From: Hydrogenobaculum sp.
GTDB taxonomy: Bacteria > Aquificota > Aquificia > Aquificales > Aquificaceae
Length of the DNA: 33,362 nucleotides
NCBI GenBank assembly: GCA_023269915.1
Contig: JAGDWZ010000018.1
Coordinates: 1 to 33,362 of the forward strand
Reading direction: 5' to 3'
Part shown: piece after piece, positions 16,332 through 25,632 of the stretch
Layout of the letters: the number at the start of each line of letters is the position of its first letter
How positions within the stretch are numbered: the stretch's first letter is position 1
Program-made: the position numbers and the translations under genes
Notes under the pieces: model-generated
Databases searched by the model: none
What the model was told of the DNA's origin: nothing
Seen by the model: only the letters and a program-made list of their open reading frames with translations

Positions 16332-17819
16332 ATGAAAGTAAATATAGAAAAAGAAGCGTTTGTGAGGCTTAGCAAAGATTATGATGTAATCCCTGTTTAT
16401 ACAGAAATACTGGCTGATTCTGAAACACCGTTTTCTGTTTTCTACAAACTAAAAGATGATGACTTAAACATTCTTTTAGAAAGCGCTGAAACTAAAGAAA
16501 ACTGGGGAAGGTATTCTTTTGTATGTAAGGGTGGTAGCCTAAGATTTCAGTATAAAAACGATAAATGTTTTATAAGGAAAGACGATATTGTTAAGGAAGA
16601 GATTATAAAGCCCTTAGAAGGTTTGGAGAAACTATACAACAGTTTAAGATTTTACGACGATAAAACGCTAGGAAAATTTTGCGGTGGATTTGTAGGATAC
16701 ATAAGCTATGATATTGTAAAACACTACCATCCTATAGAAAAGTATGCTAAAAGCCCTAAAACAGGCATAGATATTCCTGATATAGATATGATGTTTACTG
16801 ATTTTCTGATAATTTTTGACAATTTAAAAGCCACTATAAAAATAGTAAAGCTTGTAAGAATAAAAGATGCCGAAAGAGATTATGACAACGCTTTAAAAGA
16901 TTTAGAAGATATAATTTATAAGTTAAAAACTGCTAAAAATCCATCTTTTCTTGATATAAACTTAAAAGAAGCGAGCTTGGAAGAATGGACTCCAAATATG
17001 ACAAAAGAAGAGTTTATAAACATAGTAAACATATGCAAAAACTACATAGAAAATGGTGACGTTATACAAGTAGTACCATCTCAAAGATTTCATAAAAAAA
17101 TAAGCATAAACCCTTTAAACATATATAGGGTGCTTAGATTTTTAAACCCTTCTCCTTACATGTATTTTTTGGATTTTGATAAATTAAAAATAATTGGCTC
17201 TTCACCAGAAACGTTGGTGAAAGTACAAGACGATGTGATTGAAATAAGGCCTATAGCTGGGACTATAAAAAGAGGGAATACACCAGAAGAAGACGAGGAA
17301 CTTGCAAAAAAGCTTTTAAGCGATGAAAAAGAAATAGCCGAGCACGTCATGTTGGTGGATTTAGCAAGAAACGATATAGGAGCAATAGCTGAGCCAGGAA
17401 GCGTTTATGTAGATAATATGATGCATATAGAGAAGTTTTCTCATGTCATACATATAGTGTCAAACGTATATGGAAAGAAATCAAAAGAGCATAACTTGTT
17501 TGAAGTGATAAAGCATGCTTTACCTGCTGGGACTTTATCTGGAGCTCCAAAAGTAAGAGCCATGCAAATAATAGAAGAGTTAGAACCCACCAAAAGAAAC
17601 ATATACGGCGGGGCTATTGGATACATCAGCTTAAATCAAAATATGGATTTTGCAATAGCCATAAGGACAGCGACTATATTAGATGATGTTGTTTACACTC
17701 AAGCGGGGGCTGGTATAGTGGCTGATTCTATACCTGAAAAAGAATATTTGGAATCTGTTTCAAAAGCTTCAAGCATAATGAAAGCTGTGGCTGTTGCAGA
17801 AGCTTCTTGTGAACTTTGA
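16332..17819 (+). CDS. trpE: Anthranilate synthase component I
   Basis: Makes anthranilate from chorismate with an amidotransferase partner (TrpG, not in this window), the first step of tryptophan synthesis. The N-terminal regulatory region has LLESAETKENWGRYSF, the LLES motif that binds feedback Trp and separates TrpE from PabB. The chorismate-binding domain has IIGSSPETLVKV, IRPIAGTIKRG, LSGAPKVRAMQIIEELEPTK and GGAIGYI near the C-terminus. From this start it is 495 residues, normal for the family. I chose the ATG at 16332 over the in-frame ATG at 16296 because the -35 and -10 elements lie between them. The 3' end may overlap the kinase-like gene. Confidence 0.95.
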   Translation: MKVNIEKEAFVRLSKDYDVIPVYTEILADSETPFSVFYKLKDDDLNILLESAETKENWGRYSFVCKGGSLRFQYKNDKCFIRKDDIVKEEIIKPLEGLEKLYNSLRFYDDKTLGKFCGGFVGYISYDIVKHYHPIEKYAKSPKTGIDIPDIDMMFTDFLIIFDNLKATIKIVKLVRIKDAERDYDNALKDLEDIIYKLKTAKNPSFLDINLKEASLEEWTPNMTKEEFINIVNICKNYIENGDVIQVVPSQRFHKKISINPLNIYRVLRFLNPSPYMYFLDFDKLKIIGSSPETLVKVQDDVIEIRPIAGTIKRGNTPEEDEELAKKLLSDEKEIAEHVMLVDLARNDIGAIAEPGSVYVDNMMHIEKFSHVIHIVSNVYGKKSKEHNLFEVIKHALPAGTLSGAPKVRAMQIIEELEPTKRNIYGGAIGYISLNQNMDFAIAIRTATILDDVVYTQAGAGIVADSIPEKEYLESVSKASSIMKAVAVAEASCEL

Positions 17820-18408
17820 AGAGTTTGTGAAGGATAAAGATATAAGCTTTTTAGCAAAAGGATGGAGGGGAGAAATATATATATTCAAAGAAGGAAATGA
17901 ACAATTTTGTATAAAAAAAGCTATACACCAAGAGGCTATATACGCTATTCAAAAAGAAGCAAATATATTATCTTGCTTGTATGGTGACGATAGTTTTCCT
18001 CAGATAGTATCCCAAGGAGAAGATTTTTTTGTTTATAAATACATAGACGCTAAACCCTTTGAAAAAGTTTTTTGGCTTTTAGAAAAAGAAAATCAATTAA
18101 AAGTTTTAAAATCTATACTTAAAGCCGCTTACTATCTTGATAGTGTAGGTATAAATAGAGGCGAATTTGATAAAGAGTATAAGAATATTCTTATAGATGA
18201 CGCTATAAAGGTTTACATACTTGATTTTGATAGAGGAAGCTTTTCCAAAAATCCAAAAAACATAACCCAGTTTATACAGTCTCTTAGGGTAAAGGGGCTT
18301 CTTACCAAAGAAGAAGCCGTAAATCTAGGCAAAATTTACAAATCAAACAAAGATTACGTTTACAACTATCTCAACAGCCTCCTCTCCCGACCCCCATCCA
18401 TTGCATAA
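17794..18408 (+). CDS. Small protein-kinase-like protein (COG2112 type)
   Basis: Resembles the short predicted Ser/Thr kinases of COG2112, mostly described from archaea and thermophiles. Visible features are a Gly loop FLAKGWRGEIYIF, a Lys in CIKKA (likely ATP-binding), a Glu in QKEANIL, the hinge-like FVYKYIDAKPFE, a catalytic-loop analogue LDSVGINRGEFDKEYKNILI, and the metal-binding analogue VYILDFDRGSF, then KNITQFIQSL. At 204 residues it lacks the full C-lobe of ordinary kinases. Substrate unknown. The start is uncertain: TTG at 17794 overlaps trpE by 26 bp, while in-frame GTG codons lie at 17809 and 17827. It is probably cotranscribed with trpE. Confidence 0.65.
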   Translation: MQKLLVNFEEFVKDKDISFLAKGWRGEIYIFKEGNEQFCIKKAIHQEAIYAIQKEANILSCLYGDDSFPQIVSQGEDFFVYKYIDAKPFEKVFWLLEKENQLKVLKSILKAAYYLDSVGINRGEFDKEYKNILIDDAIKVYILDFDRGSFSKNPKNITQFIQSLRVKGLLTKEEAVNLGKIYKSNKDYVYNYLNSLLSRPPSIA

Positions 18409-18412
18409 AAAC

Positions 18413-18895
18413 TTAAGGGCATACGTTTGTTTGGGCAGGTATTCTTCCTATAAGCCTCAAAAATTTAGAAAAAGGACCCATATTTGCCATCGCTACAAAC
18501 TTTGGCCCTGAGAAAGAAAGCTCGCCAAACATCATGGCGTGCATAGGACCATACTCGCCTCTGCCCATCTCTATCCAATGTTTTGTAGTGGCGTACATAA
18601 GAAAGTCGTTTCCGGTGCGCCTATCTTTAGCCCAACCTCCGTATACACATTCTGCCTTGCCGTTCATATTCTGGATGTAAAGCTCTATCTGTTTATGTGG
18701 AGAGCAGTCTTTCCTGTATAAGAAAAGTTTTCTCACTGGAGCCCCTCTCCATTCGCTGCTTGATGAAGCCATGTTAACAAGTGCCGGGGTTTGATCCCAA
18801 AGATTACATAGCTCTCTGGCATAGTTTGCGTCCATCATAACGGTAGCGTTTGCCAAACCAATAGAAAGGCCAAGCATTAAAATAGCTTTTCTCAT
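18413..18895 (-). CDS. Secreted SCP2-like (sterol-carrier-type) lipid-binding protein
   Basis: 160 residues with a clear signal peptide (MRKAILMLGLSIGLANA). The mature part resembles SCP2 domains: IELYIQNMNGKAECVYGGW, then WIEMGRGEYGPMHAMMFGEL, then GPKFVAMANMGPFSKFLRL. In that fold the AMM-x-G-x-L and AMxNxxxF segments line a hydrophobic pocket. The mature protein is presumably periplasmic and binds a lipid-like ligand, which is inference. Two Cys residues (about 30 and 64) plus later ones could form disulfides. An AGGAGG sequence 5-6 bases before the ATG fixes the start. It converges on the kinase-like gene with only 4 bases between. A TATAAT at 18960-18965 may be its -10. Confidence 0.65.
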   Translation of the reverse strand: MRKAILMLGLSIGLANATVMMDANYARELCNLWDQTPALVNMASSSSEWRGAPVRKLFLYRKDCSPHKQIELYIQNMNGKAECVYGGWAKDRRTGNDFLMYATTKHWIEMGRGEYGPMHAMMFGELSFSGPKFVAMANMGPFSKFLRLIGRIPAQTNVCP

Positions 18896-19024
18896 AACAA
18901 CCTCCTAAATATTCTTTATAAAGTTTATATTGTTTGTTAAAAAGTTTCTTTAATTGTTTATTATATTCAAAAGAAGAGATACAAATATAAAGATATTCTA
19001 ATTTATACATCCAATTCGTTTTTG

Positions 19025-19053
19025 TTGCTTTTAATATAAAAAAACTTTATAAT
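19025..19053 (+). promoter_or_regulatory. Promoter of the HTH-NosL-like gene, leaderless
   Basis: TTGCTT (19025-19030), 17-bp spacer, TATAAT (19048-19053). The GTG start follows after 7 bases with no Shine-Dalgarno sequence. It is divergent from the SCP2-like gene. Confidence 0.65.
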
Positions 19054-19060
19054 ATTATAC

Positions 19061-19645
19061 GTGGATAGAAGAAGGGAAATCTTAAAACTTATCAAGGAAG
19101 GAGAACAAAATACAAAAAAATTAGCTGAAAAGTTTGGCGTATCCTTAATGAGCATATATAGAGATTTGAAAGAATTAGAGAAAGAAGGGCTTATAATAAG
19201 AAAATACGGGAAATTAGAGGTAGCAAATAGAAACGTTAAAGAAGCCAAAGACAAAGAAAGGGATAAATGTGCCTTTTGTCAAAAAGAAAATGACGATAGA
19301 TTGAGATTTACTTTTCATTTGGAAAACGGAAAGCAAATACATACATGTTGCCCCCATTGTGGATTACTCTTATATAAAAGCATAATAGACCCTATAGAAG
19401 CCATCACTACAAAGGATTTTATCACTTGCAATCTTTTAAGCGGAACATCGGCATACTATGTGCTTGGCTCTGCTGCTACGCCTTGCTGCTCACCATCTGC
19501 TTTGGCTTTCTCGAGAAAAGAAGATGCTTATATGTTTAAAAATGGTTTTGGTGGTGAAGTCTTTGAGTTTGACGAAGCCACAAAAGTTATATGGGAGCTT
19601 ATGAAATATGGAAGTATTCTTAAAATTGGAAAATTTAATAAGTAG
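19061..19645 (+). CDS. DeoR-type HTH regulator fused to a NosL-like, Cys-rich domain
   Basis: Residues 1-60 are a winged helix-turn-helix of the DeoR kind (RREILKLIKEGEQNTKKLAE, then VSLMSIYRDLKELEKEGLI). The C-terminal part (about 68-190) resembles NosL/copper-chaperone-like domains: CAFCQKE, HTCCPHCGLLLYKS, SAYYVLGSAATPCCSP, then AFSRKEDAYMFKNGFGGEVF with FDEA. The several Cys pairs (CxxC, CCxxC, CC) suggest metal binding, so a metal-sensing repressor is plausible; the metal is unknown. The GTG start is supported by the promoter 7 bases upstream. yebC follows after 11 bases and has its own AGGAG. Confidence 0.7.
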   Translation: MDRRREILKLIKEGEQNTKKLAEKFGVSLMSIYRDLKELEKEGLIIRKYGKLEVANRNVKEAKDKERDKCAFCQKENDDRLRFTFHLENGKQIHTCCPHCGLLLYKSIIDPIEAITTKDFITCNLLSGTSAYYVLGSAATPCCSPSALAFSRKEDAYMFKNGFGGEVFEFDEATKVIWELMKYGSILKIGKFNK

Positions 19646-19656
19646 GAGTTTAGAAT

Positions 19657-20406
19657 ATGGCAGGACATAGTCATTGGGCACAAATTAAACATAAAAAGGC
19701 AAAAGTGGATGCACAAAAAGGAAAACTTTTTGGTAAGCTTATAAGAGAAATAACAGTAGCTACAAAGTTAGGTGGGCCAGACCCAAACGCAAACCCAAGG
19801 CTTAGGATGGCTATAGAGGCGGCTAGAAAAGTTAGCATGCCTATGGATACTATAGAAAAAGCTATAAAAAGAGGTTCCGGCAACGATAAAGAAGGGTCAT
19901 TGGAAGAAATAGTCTACGAAGGATATGGCCCTGGCGGTACAGCCATTATGGTAGTGGTAGCCACAGACAATAGAAACAAAGCAACATCTGAAGTAAGGCA
20001 TGCGTTTTCAAAACATGGTGGCAATTTAGGATCTTCTGGATGCGTATCTTACTTGTTTGAACAAAAAGGGATAATAGAAATACCGAAAGAGTCTACCGAA
20101 GAAGAAAAGCTTATAGAAGCTGCTTTGGAAGCTGGGGCTGACGATGTTGAAAGTGCAGAAGAAATGTTTATAGTCTATACAAATCCAAAAGATGTATATA
20201 CTGTAAAAGATTCTTTAGCAAGCAAAGGATTTACCATAGAAAGCGCCAAGACTACTCTCATACCAACTACTACTGTAGAAATAAAAGATGTTGACACTGC
20301 GAAAAAACTACTAAACCTATTAGAACACCTTGACGAGTTGGACGATGTGCAGGAGGTTATATCAAACTTTGAAATAGACAAAGATGTCATGGCCTCTTTG
20401 AGTTAA
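19657..20406 (+). CDS. yebC: YebC/PmpR-family protein (TACO1 family)
   Basis: A conserved protein described as a DNA-binding regulator in some bacteria and more recently as a ribosome-associated factor helping synthesis of proline-rich stretches. The family start MAGHSHWAQIKHKKAKVDAQ is present, then KGKLFGKLIREITVA, NPRLRMAIEAARKVSMP and EGYGPGGTAIMV. The length of 249 residues is normal. The ATG is preceded by AGGAG at 8-9 bases. It is probably cotranscribed with the upstream regulator. Confidence 0.93.
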   Translation: MAGHSHWAQIKHKKAKVDAQKGKLFGKLIREITVATKLGGPDPNANPRLRMAIEAARKVSMPMDTIEKAIKRGSGNDKEGSLEEIVYEGYGPGGTAIMVVVATDNRNKATSEVRHAFSKHGGNLGSSGCVSYLFEQKGIIEIPKESTEEEKLIEAALEAGADDVESAEEMFIVYTNPKDVYTVKDSLASKGFTIESAKTTLIPTTTVEIKDVDTAKKLLNLLEHLDELDDVQEVISNFEIDKDVMASLS

Positions 20407-20409
20407 TGT

Positions 20410-20415
20410 TATAAT
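20410..20415 (+). promoter_or_regulatory. -10 element of ugd
   Basis: TATAAT six bases before the ugd ATG and only 4 bases after the yebC stop. No convincing -35; the start would be leaderless. Confidence 0.5.
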
Positions 20416-20421
20416 AAAACC

Positions 20422-21744
20422 ATGAGACTATCGATAGTTGGCACTGGATACGTAGGACTCGTAACAGGCACTTGTTTTGCCGAAATGGGCAACGAAGTTT
20501 ATTGCGTTGATATAGACAAAGAAAAGATTGAAAAGTTAAAACAAGGTATAATTCCCATTTACGAACCAGGTTTAGAAGAGCTTGTAAGAAGAAATACTTC
20601 TCAAGGGAGATTGTTTTTTACTACCGATATAAAAGATGTCGTAGAAAACACGGATATTATCTTTATAGCCGTTGGCACGCCGATGGGAGAAGATGGTAGC
20701 GCAGATTTAAAACATGTGTTAAGCGTAGCAAGAGATATAGGCAAATATATGAATAGGCATAAGTATGTTATAAATAAATCCACAGTCCCTGTAGGTACAG
20801 CTATTAAAGTTAGAGAAGTTATCCAAGAAGAGTTAGACAAGCGTGGTGTAAATATAAGTTTTGATGTTATATCAAACCCAGAGTTTTTAAAAGAAGGTGC
20901 AGCGATAGAAGATTTTATGAAACCAGATAGGGTAGTGGTGGGGGCGGATTCGGAAGAGGCGATGGAGCTGATGAAAGAGCTTTACGCTCCTTTTACAAGA
21001 AACCATGAAAGATTTATAGCGATGGATGTAAAATCTGCCGAGATGACAAAGTATGCGGCAAATGCTATGCTTGCTACAAAAATAAGCTTTATGAACGAAA
21101 TAGCAAATATATGTGAAAGAGTAGGGGCAGATGTAAACAAAGTAAGGATAGGCATAGGCTCTGACCCAAGGATAGGATATCATTTTATATATCCTGGGTG
21201 TGGATACGGCGGCAGTTGTTTTCCAAAGGATGTAAACGCCCTTATTAAAATAGCTGAGAACGTAGGATATGAGCCAAAAATATTAAAAGCCGTAGAAGAT
21301 GTAAACGCAAGACAGAAAAAAGTCCTTGTAGAAAAAGCCATAAAACGATTCGGTGAGGATTTAAAAGATAAAGTTTTTGCTGTATGGGGACTTAGCTTCA
21401 AGCCAGAAACCGACGATATGAGAGAAGCAAGCTCTATAGTCATAATAAACGAACTTACAAAAAGAGGAGCGAAGATACAAGCCTACGACCCAGTAGCCAT
21501 TGAACAAGCTAAGAATTTTTATTTAAAAGATAATCCAAACGTATATTACTTTAACAGCAAATATGACGCCTTAAACAACGCTGACGCTTTGTTTCTTATA
21601 ACAGAGTGGAAGGAGTTTAGAAGCCCAGATTTTGAAGAGATGAAGAAAAGATTGAAAAATCCTATTATCTTCGATGGGAGAAACCAATACAACAAAGATA
21701 AAATGAAAAATTTAGGTTTTGAGTATTACCAAATAGGTGTTTAA
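20422..21744 (+). CDS. ugd: UDP-glucose 6-dehydrogenase
   Basis: Oxidises UDP-glucose twice with NAD+ to UDP-glucuronate, a precursor for acidic surface sugars, so it may feed the polysaccharide locus 6 kb away. The Rossmann start [20 protein letters not shown], the [14 protein letters not shown] segment and the catalytic Cys in [16 protein letters not shown] are all present. The C-terminal Rossmann half has [19 protein letters not shown] and the end IFDGRN. The 440 residues match bacterial UDP-glucose dehydrogenases. A GDP-mannose dehydrogenase is less likely given these motifs but not fully excluded. There is no Shine-Dalgarno sequence before the ATG. glyA follows after 11 bases. Confidence 0.92.
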   Translation: MRLSIVGTGYVGLVTGTCFAEMGNEVYCVDIDKEKIEKLKQGIIPIYEPGLEELVRRNTSQGRLFFTTDIKDVVENTDIIFIAVGTPMGEDGSADLKHVLSVARDIGKYMNRHKYVINKSTVPVGTAIKVREVIQEELDKRGVNISFDVISNPEFLKEGAAIEDFMKPDRVVVGADSEEAMELMKELYAPFTRNHERFIAMDVKSAEMTKYAANAMLATKISFMNEIANICERVGADVNKVRIGIGSDPRIGYHFIYPGCGYGGSCFPKDVNALIKIAENVGYEPKILKAVEDVNARQKKVLVEKAIKRFGEDLKDKVFAVWGLSFKPETDDMREASSIVIINELTKRGAKIQAYDPVAIEQAKNFYLKDNPNVYYFNSKYDALNNADALFLITEWKEFRSPDFEEMKKRLKNPIIFDGRNQYNKDKMKNLGFEYYQIGV

Positions 21745-21755
21745 AGGAGGTTTTT

Positions 21756-23009
21756 ATGTTTTTAAAAGCCAAAGACAAAGAAATCTACGATGCCATAGTA
21801 GCTGAGTTAAACAGGCAAAACTCTTACCTTGAGATGATAGCATCAGAAAACTTTACATCTCTTGAGATAATGGAAGCACAAGGTTCTGTTTTAACAAATA
21901 AATATGCAGAAGGTTTACCGCATAAGCGATATTACGGTGGATGTGAGTATGTGGATGTGGTAGAAGACTTGGCTATCCAAAGAGCAAAAGAGCTTTTCGG
22001 TGCAGAGCACGCAAATGTTCAACCTCATTCAGGTTCGCAGGCTAATATGGCTGTTTATATGGCAGTGTTAAAACCAGGGGATACGATACTAGGTATGAGT
22101 TTAGCTCACGGCGGACATCTAACCCACGGTGCTACGGTAAATTTCTCAGGAAAAATATACAACGCTGTTTATTACGGAGTTAGAGAAAGCGATTATCTTA
22201 TAGATTACGACCAGATGTACAAGCTCGCCAAAGAACACAAACCTAAGATGATAATAGGCGGAGCTTCTGCCTATCCTCGCGTTATAGACTGGGCTAAGAT
22301 GAGGGAGATAGCAGATTCAGTAGGTGCTTATCTAATGGTGGATATGGCTCATTATTCTGGTCTTGTGGCGGGTGGCGTATATCCAAATCCTGTTGAAGTG
22401 GCTCATTTTGTGACATCTACCACTCATAAGACTTTAAGAGGGCCAAGAAGCGGTTTTATATTGACAAAGCAAGAATTTGCCAAAGATATAGATAAAAGTG
22501 TATTTCCTGGTATCCAAGGCGGACCTTTGATGCATGTAATAGCTGCCAAAGCTGTATGTTTCAAAGAAGCTATGAGCGATGAGTTTAAAGAGTATGCATC
22601 TCAAGTAGTAAAAAATGCTAAAGTGTTGGCTGAGGAGCTTTTAAAAGAAGGCATAAACGTATTAACCGGTGGCACAGACTCTCATATGGTATTGGTAGAT
22701 CTAAGAAATTTAAACCTTACTGGAAAAGAAGCTGAAAATAGATTGGGAGAAGCTGGTATCACGGTAAACAAAAACGCTGTCCCCTTTGATCCACTACCAC
22801 CTACAAAAACAAGCGGTATAAGAATAGGAACACCTGCTCTTACCACAAGAGGCATGAAAGAAGATCAAATGAGAGTTATAGCAAAAATAATATCAAAAGT
22901 ACTAAAAGATTACTCAGAAGATACCATCAACAAAGCAAGAGAAGAGGTTAAGAATCTTTGCGAAGCTTTTCCGCTTTACAAAGAGTTAAAAGATGAAATT
23001 TGTGTTTGA
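21756..23009 (+). CDS. glyA: Serine hydroxymethyltransferase
   Basis: A PLP enzyme interconverting serine and glycine with tetrahydrofolate. Recognised by [40 protein letters not shown], the PLP Lys in [15 protein letters not shown], and the late [20 protein letters not shown]. The 417 residues are standard. A strong AAAGGAGG lies 5 bases before the ATG, so translation is well defined even though the upstream gene ends just before. The last 17 bases overlap the winged-helix gene. Confidence 0.97.
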   Translation: MFLKAKDKEIYDAIVAELNRQNSYLEMIASENFTSLEIMEAQGSVLTNKYAEGLPHKRYYGGCEYVDVVEDLAIQRAKELFGAEHANVQPHSGSQANMAVYMAVLKPGDTILGMSLAHGGHLTHGATVNFSGKIYNAVYYGVRESDYLIDYDQMYKLAKEHKPKMIIGGASAYPRVIDWAKMREIADSVGAYLMVDMAHYSGLVAGGVYPNPVEVAHFVTSTTHKTLRGPRSGFILTKQEFAKDIDKSVFPGIQGGPLMHVIAAKAVCFKEAMSDEFKEYASQVVKNAKVLAEELLKEGINVLTGGTDSHMVLVDLRNLNLTGKEAENRLGEAGITVNKNAVPFDPLPPTKTSGIRIGTPALTTRGMKEDQMRVIAKIISKVLKDYSEDTINKAREEVKNLCEAFPLYKELKDEICV

Positions 23010-23343
23010 TGGACATGAATATGATTTGTCAGAGTTAGAGCTCAAAATTTTAAAATACCACAAGATAATGGGTCCAGACTATTCTAAGCTTATAGCTTAC
23101 AGGTTTCACATAAGCTTACAAGAAGCTTTTGATATACATAAAAAACTTTTAAACATGGGGCTGCTTGAAAAAGTGACAGCCCCTATTGTAAATTACCATT
23201 CTAAGGATAAGAGGTTAAAATCCGTAAAGCATAGAAACCATACATACTACGACCTTTCTAGGATTGGAAAGCTTTTGCTGAGGGAATATGAAAGGCAAGT
23301 AAAAGAAATAGAGCTAGATTTAGAGTTCCCTTACAAAAGATAG
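22993..23343 (+). CDS. Small winged-helix protein (DUF2250-like)
   Basis: 116 residues with a predicted winged helix: [55 protein letters not shown], then a basic wing ([20 protein letters not shown]). I assign it to the DUF2250-type proteins seen in archaea and Aquificales from memory of the pattern; its function is unknown. The ATG lies inside the end of glyA, so expression depends on the glyA transcript. The next gene is convergent, 21 bases away, with no obvious hairpin terminator between. Confidence 0.6.
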   Translation: MKFVFDGHEYDLSELELKILKYHKIMGPDYSKLIAYRFHISLQEAFDIHKKLLNMGLLEKVTAPIVNYHSKDKRLKSVKHRNHTYYDLSRIGKLLLREYERQVKEIELDLEFPYKR

Positions 23344-23364
23344 TTTTTAGCTTTTAATATACTT

Positions 23365-23913
23365 TTACAACTCCATATTTTGAGGCAAGCTCATAAAAGC
23401 TTTTAAAATAAAAATATAAGAGATATATACCAGCACTATTCCTATCCCTACTATTGTAAGCAAAGAGCCCAAAAACATAGTTTTGCCTGCTTTTTTAAAA
23501 TAAATATCTTTTGTAGCATCATATATCTTATCAAACGCTAATTTGTAATGATAAGCTACAACTATACCTAGGATATATCCTAATATAAATACCATAATTG
23601 ATATAAGCAAAAAAAATGCCGTAGGACTTCCTTGAGCCTTCAAGTTTTTAGCTATCAAATATCCAACACCAAAAAATATTTCGAATATAAGAAGTCCAAT
23701 AGCTAAAATAATATTTGGCATAAACCCTGCCATAAACTTTTTGTAAATTAGAGGATCTTTGGTAGCGTTGCTTAGTTCAACAATGGCTTTAGCTATAAAT
23801 AGGAGTCCTGAAAAAAATCCAATTATACCTAAAAAGGGTATAACAAAAGTCGTTAGAAGTATTCCACCTATAGTTCCATATCTTTTTACACGAGATAAAT
23901 CAACATTATTCAT
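23365..23913 (-). CDS. Small integral membrane protein (DUF996-like)
   Basis: 182 residues with four or five membrane segments (about 14-45, 68-88, 96-122, 142-170), beginning VKRYGTIGGILLTTFVIPFL. Between segments is the motif KLAFDKIYDATKDIYFKKAG. It resembles the DUF996 membrane family, of unknown function, but I cannot confirm this. It is the last gene of the fumC operon and overlaps the EVE-domain gene by 8 bp. Confidence 0.55.
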   Translation of the reverse strand: MNNVDLSRVKRYGTIGGILLTTFVIPFLGIIGFFSGLLFIAKAIVELSNATKDPLIYKKFMAGFMPNIILAIGLLIFEIFFGVGYLIAKNLKAQGSPTAFFLLISIMVFILGYILGIVVAYHYKLAFDKIYDATKDIYFKKAGKTMFLGSLLTIVGIGIVLVYISYIFILKAFMSLPQNMEL

Positions 23914-24301
23914 TTTCTAAATTGTCTATAACTTTAACCAAGTCTTCTGGTACTTCCATAACCGATAGCCTCGGCATTCTTACTAAGTAAAAATCTTTAA
24001 AAGCTTCATTAGACTTAATTTCAGCTAAGGTTATCTTTCTTTTTAATCTTCTTATTGGCACTACATCAAATACAAACAAACCAGAAGCATCTTGATAAGG
24101 TTCTGATACTATTTTAGCAAGACCTACTATGGCTTTTTCGTCTCCGGTATGATATATATATGCCATATCGCCTGGTTTAGCGCTTTTAATAAACTTCTGA
24201 GCCAAAGGATTTTTAACACCATCCCAAACGGTCTTGCCCTCTTTTTCAAGCATATCGTATGAATAAGCGCTTGGTTCTGTCTTCAAAAGAAAGTATTTCA
24301 C
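23906..24301 (-). CDS. EVE-domain protein (PUA-like fold)
   Basis: 131 residues, a stand-alone EVE domain: [20 protein letters not shown], then TVWDGVKNPLAQKFIKSAKP, PGDMAYIYHTGDEKAIVGLA and late FKDFYLVRMPRLSVMEVP. EVE domains form an aromatic cage that binds modified bases in DNA or RNA, and stand-alone versions exist in many bacteria with no fixed role. Nothing in the neighbourhood links it to restriction or defence; it sits behind bioA with a 4-bp overlap. Confidence 0.85.
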   Translation of the reverse strand: MKYFLLKTEPSAYSYDMLEKEGKTVWDGVKNPLAQKFIKSAKPGDMAYIYHTGDEKAIVGLAKIVSEPYQDASGLFVFDVVPIRRLKRKITLAEIKSNEAFKDFYLVRMPRLSVMEVPEDLVKVIDNLENE

Positions 24302-25632
24302 AGCTCCTCCGTTACAGCTTTTATAGATTCATATAAAACATCTAAAACTTTATCCATTTCCTCAAACGTTATAGATAAAGGCATCACAAGTGTCATGTTG
24401 TTGCCAAGGGGTCTTAAGAAAACGCCTTTTGATTTAGCATATTTAGCTACTTTAAAGCCTATTCTTTCTTTTATATCGTAAGGCTCTTTTTTATTCTTTG
24501 CAAGTTCAACAGCAGCCATAAATCCAAGCTGTCTTACCTCTTTTACATGCTTTAGATTTTCAAACTCTTGCAAACGCTGTTCAAGATATTTTATCTTATC
24601 TTGCAAAAGCTCCAAAACGTTTTCTTCTTCAAAGATTTCTATATTTTTAAGAGCCACAGCGCAAGCAAGGTTGTTGCCAGTATAGGTATGACCGTGGAAA
24701 AAGTGTTTTAGCTCTTCGTATTCACCTAAAAAAGCATCGTATACAGCCTTTGTGGTAAGAGTGGCTGCCAATGGCATATACCCACCTGTTATACCTTTTC
24801 CAAGAGCCATAAAATCAGGACATATACCCTCTTGTTCTACATAAAACATACTACCAGTCCTACCAAAACCAGTGGCTACTTCGTCGGCTATAAAAAGCAC
24901 CCCGTAGTGTTTGGCAATTTCATAAACACTTTTCATAAATCCTTTTGGATATACCAAAAATCCTGACGCCGCTTGCATGCCAGACTCCATCACAACGGCA
25001 GAGGTTTTATCTTTTATCTCGGATAAAAGTTTTTCTAACATATCTAAAAGCTCTTGGACGCTGTTAGTTTTTGAAAAATGGTAAGGAGAGGGTAATTTGT
25101 AGGTTTTAAAAAGAAGAGGTTTATAAGTGTCGTGAAATATTGAAACGCTACCAACGCTCACGCTTCCTATAGTATCACCGTGATAGGCTCCCTCGAAGCT
25201 TATAAAATATGGTCTATCTTCTCCTAAGTTTTTAAAATAATGATAGCTTAGCTTTATGGCTATCTCCATTGCTTCAGCCCCATCTTCTGAATAAAAAACC
25301 CTTTGAAGACAAGGCGGGGTTATGTCTACAAGCTTTTTAGATAGCAAAATAGCAGGTACATTTGAATTGCCAAGGGTGGTAGTATGTGCTACTTTGTTTA
25401 GTTGTTTTATCAAAGCCTCGTTTAACTTCGGGTGATTGTGCCCATGCACATTACACCACAAAGAAGATATAGCGTCTATGTACTTGTTTCCATATATATC
25501 GTATAGATATACTCCTTCTCCTTTTTCAAATATTATGCCCCCTTCTTCTTCGTATACTTTCATCTGAGTAAAAGGATGCCAAAAATAAGTCCTATCCGTT
25601 GATTCTAAAAACATTAAAGGTTCAATCTTCAT
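24298..25632 (-). CDS. bioA: Adenosylmethionine-8-amino-7-oxononanoate aminotransferase
   Basis: A PLP aminotransferase of biotin synthesis, making 7,8-diaminopelargonate. Typical features are [14 protein letters not shown] near the N-terminus, [36 protein letters not shown] (written here from [12 protein letters not shown]) and the PLP Lys in [20 protein letters not shown]. The WHPFTQ and SLWCNVHGH segments favour BioA over other class III aminotransferases. The start overlaps the end of fumC by 11 bp. An in-frame ATG at 25614 is an alternative start that would leave no overlap. Confidence 0.92.
   Translation of the reverse strand: MKIEPLMFLESTDRTYFWHPFTQMKVYEEEGGIIFEKGEGVYLYDIYGNKYIDAISSLWCNVHGHNHPKLNEALIKQLNKVAHTTTLGNSNVPAILLSKKLVDITPPCLQRVFYSEDGAEAMEIAIKLSYHYFKNLGEDRPYFISFEGAYHGDTIGSVSVGSVSIFHDTYKPLLFKTYKLPSPYHFSKTNSVQELLDMLEKLLSEIKDKTSAVVMESGMQAASGFLVYPKGFMKSVYEIAKHYGVLFIADEVATGFGRTGSMFYVEQEGICPDFMALGKGITGGYMPLAATLTTKAVYDAFLGEYEELKHFFHGHTYTGNNLACAVALKNIEIFEEENVLELLQDKIKYLEQRLQEFENLKHVKEVRQLGFMAAVELAKNKKEPYDIKERIGFKVAKYAKSKGVFLRPLGNNMTLVMPLSITFEEMDKVLDVLYESIKAVTEEL

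Noticed and set aside
23344-23364. Intrinsic terminator between the convergent genes
   Set aside because: T-rich sequence but no GC-containing hairpin.
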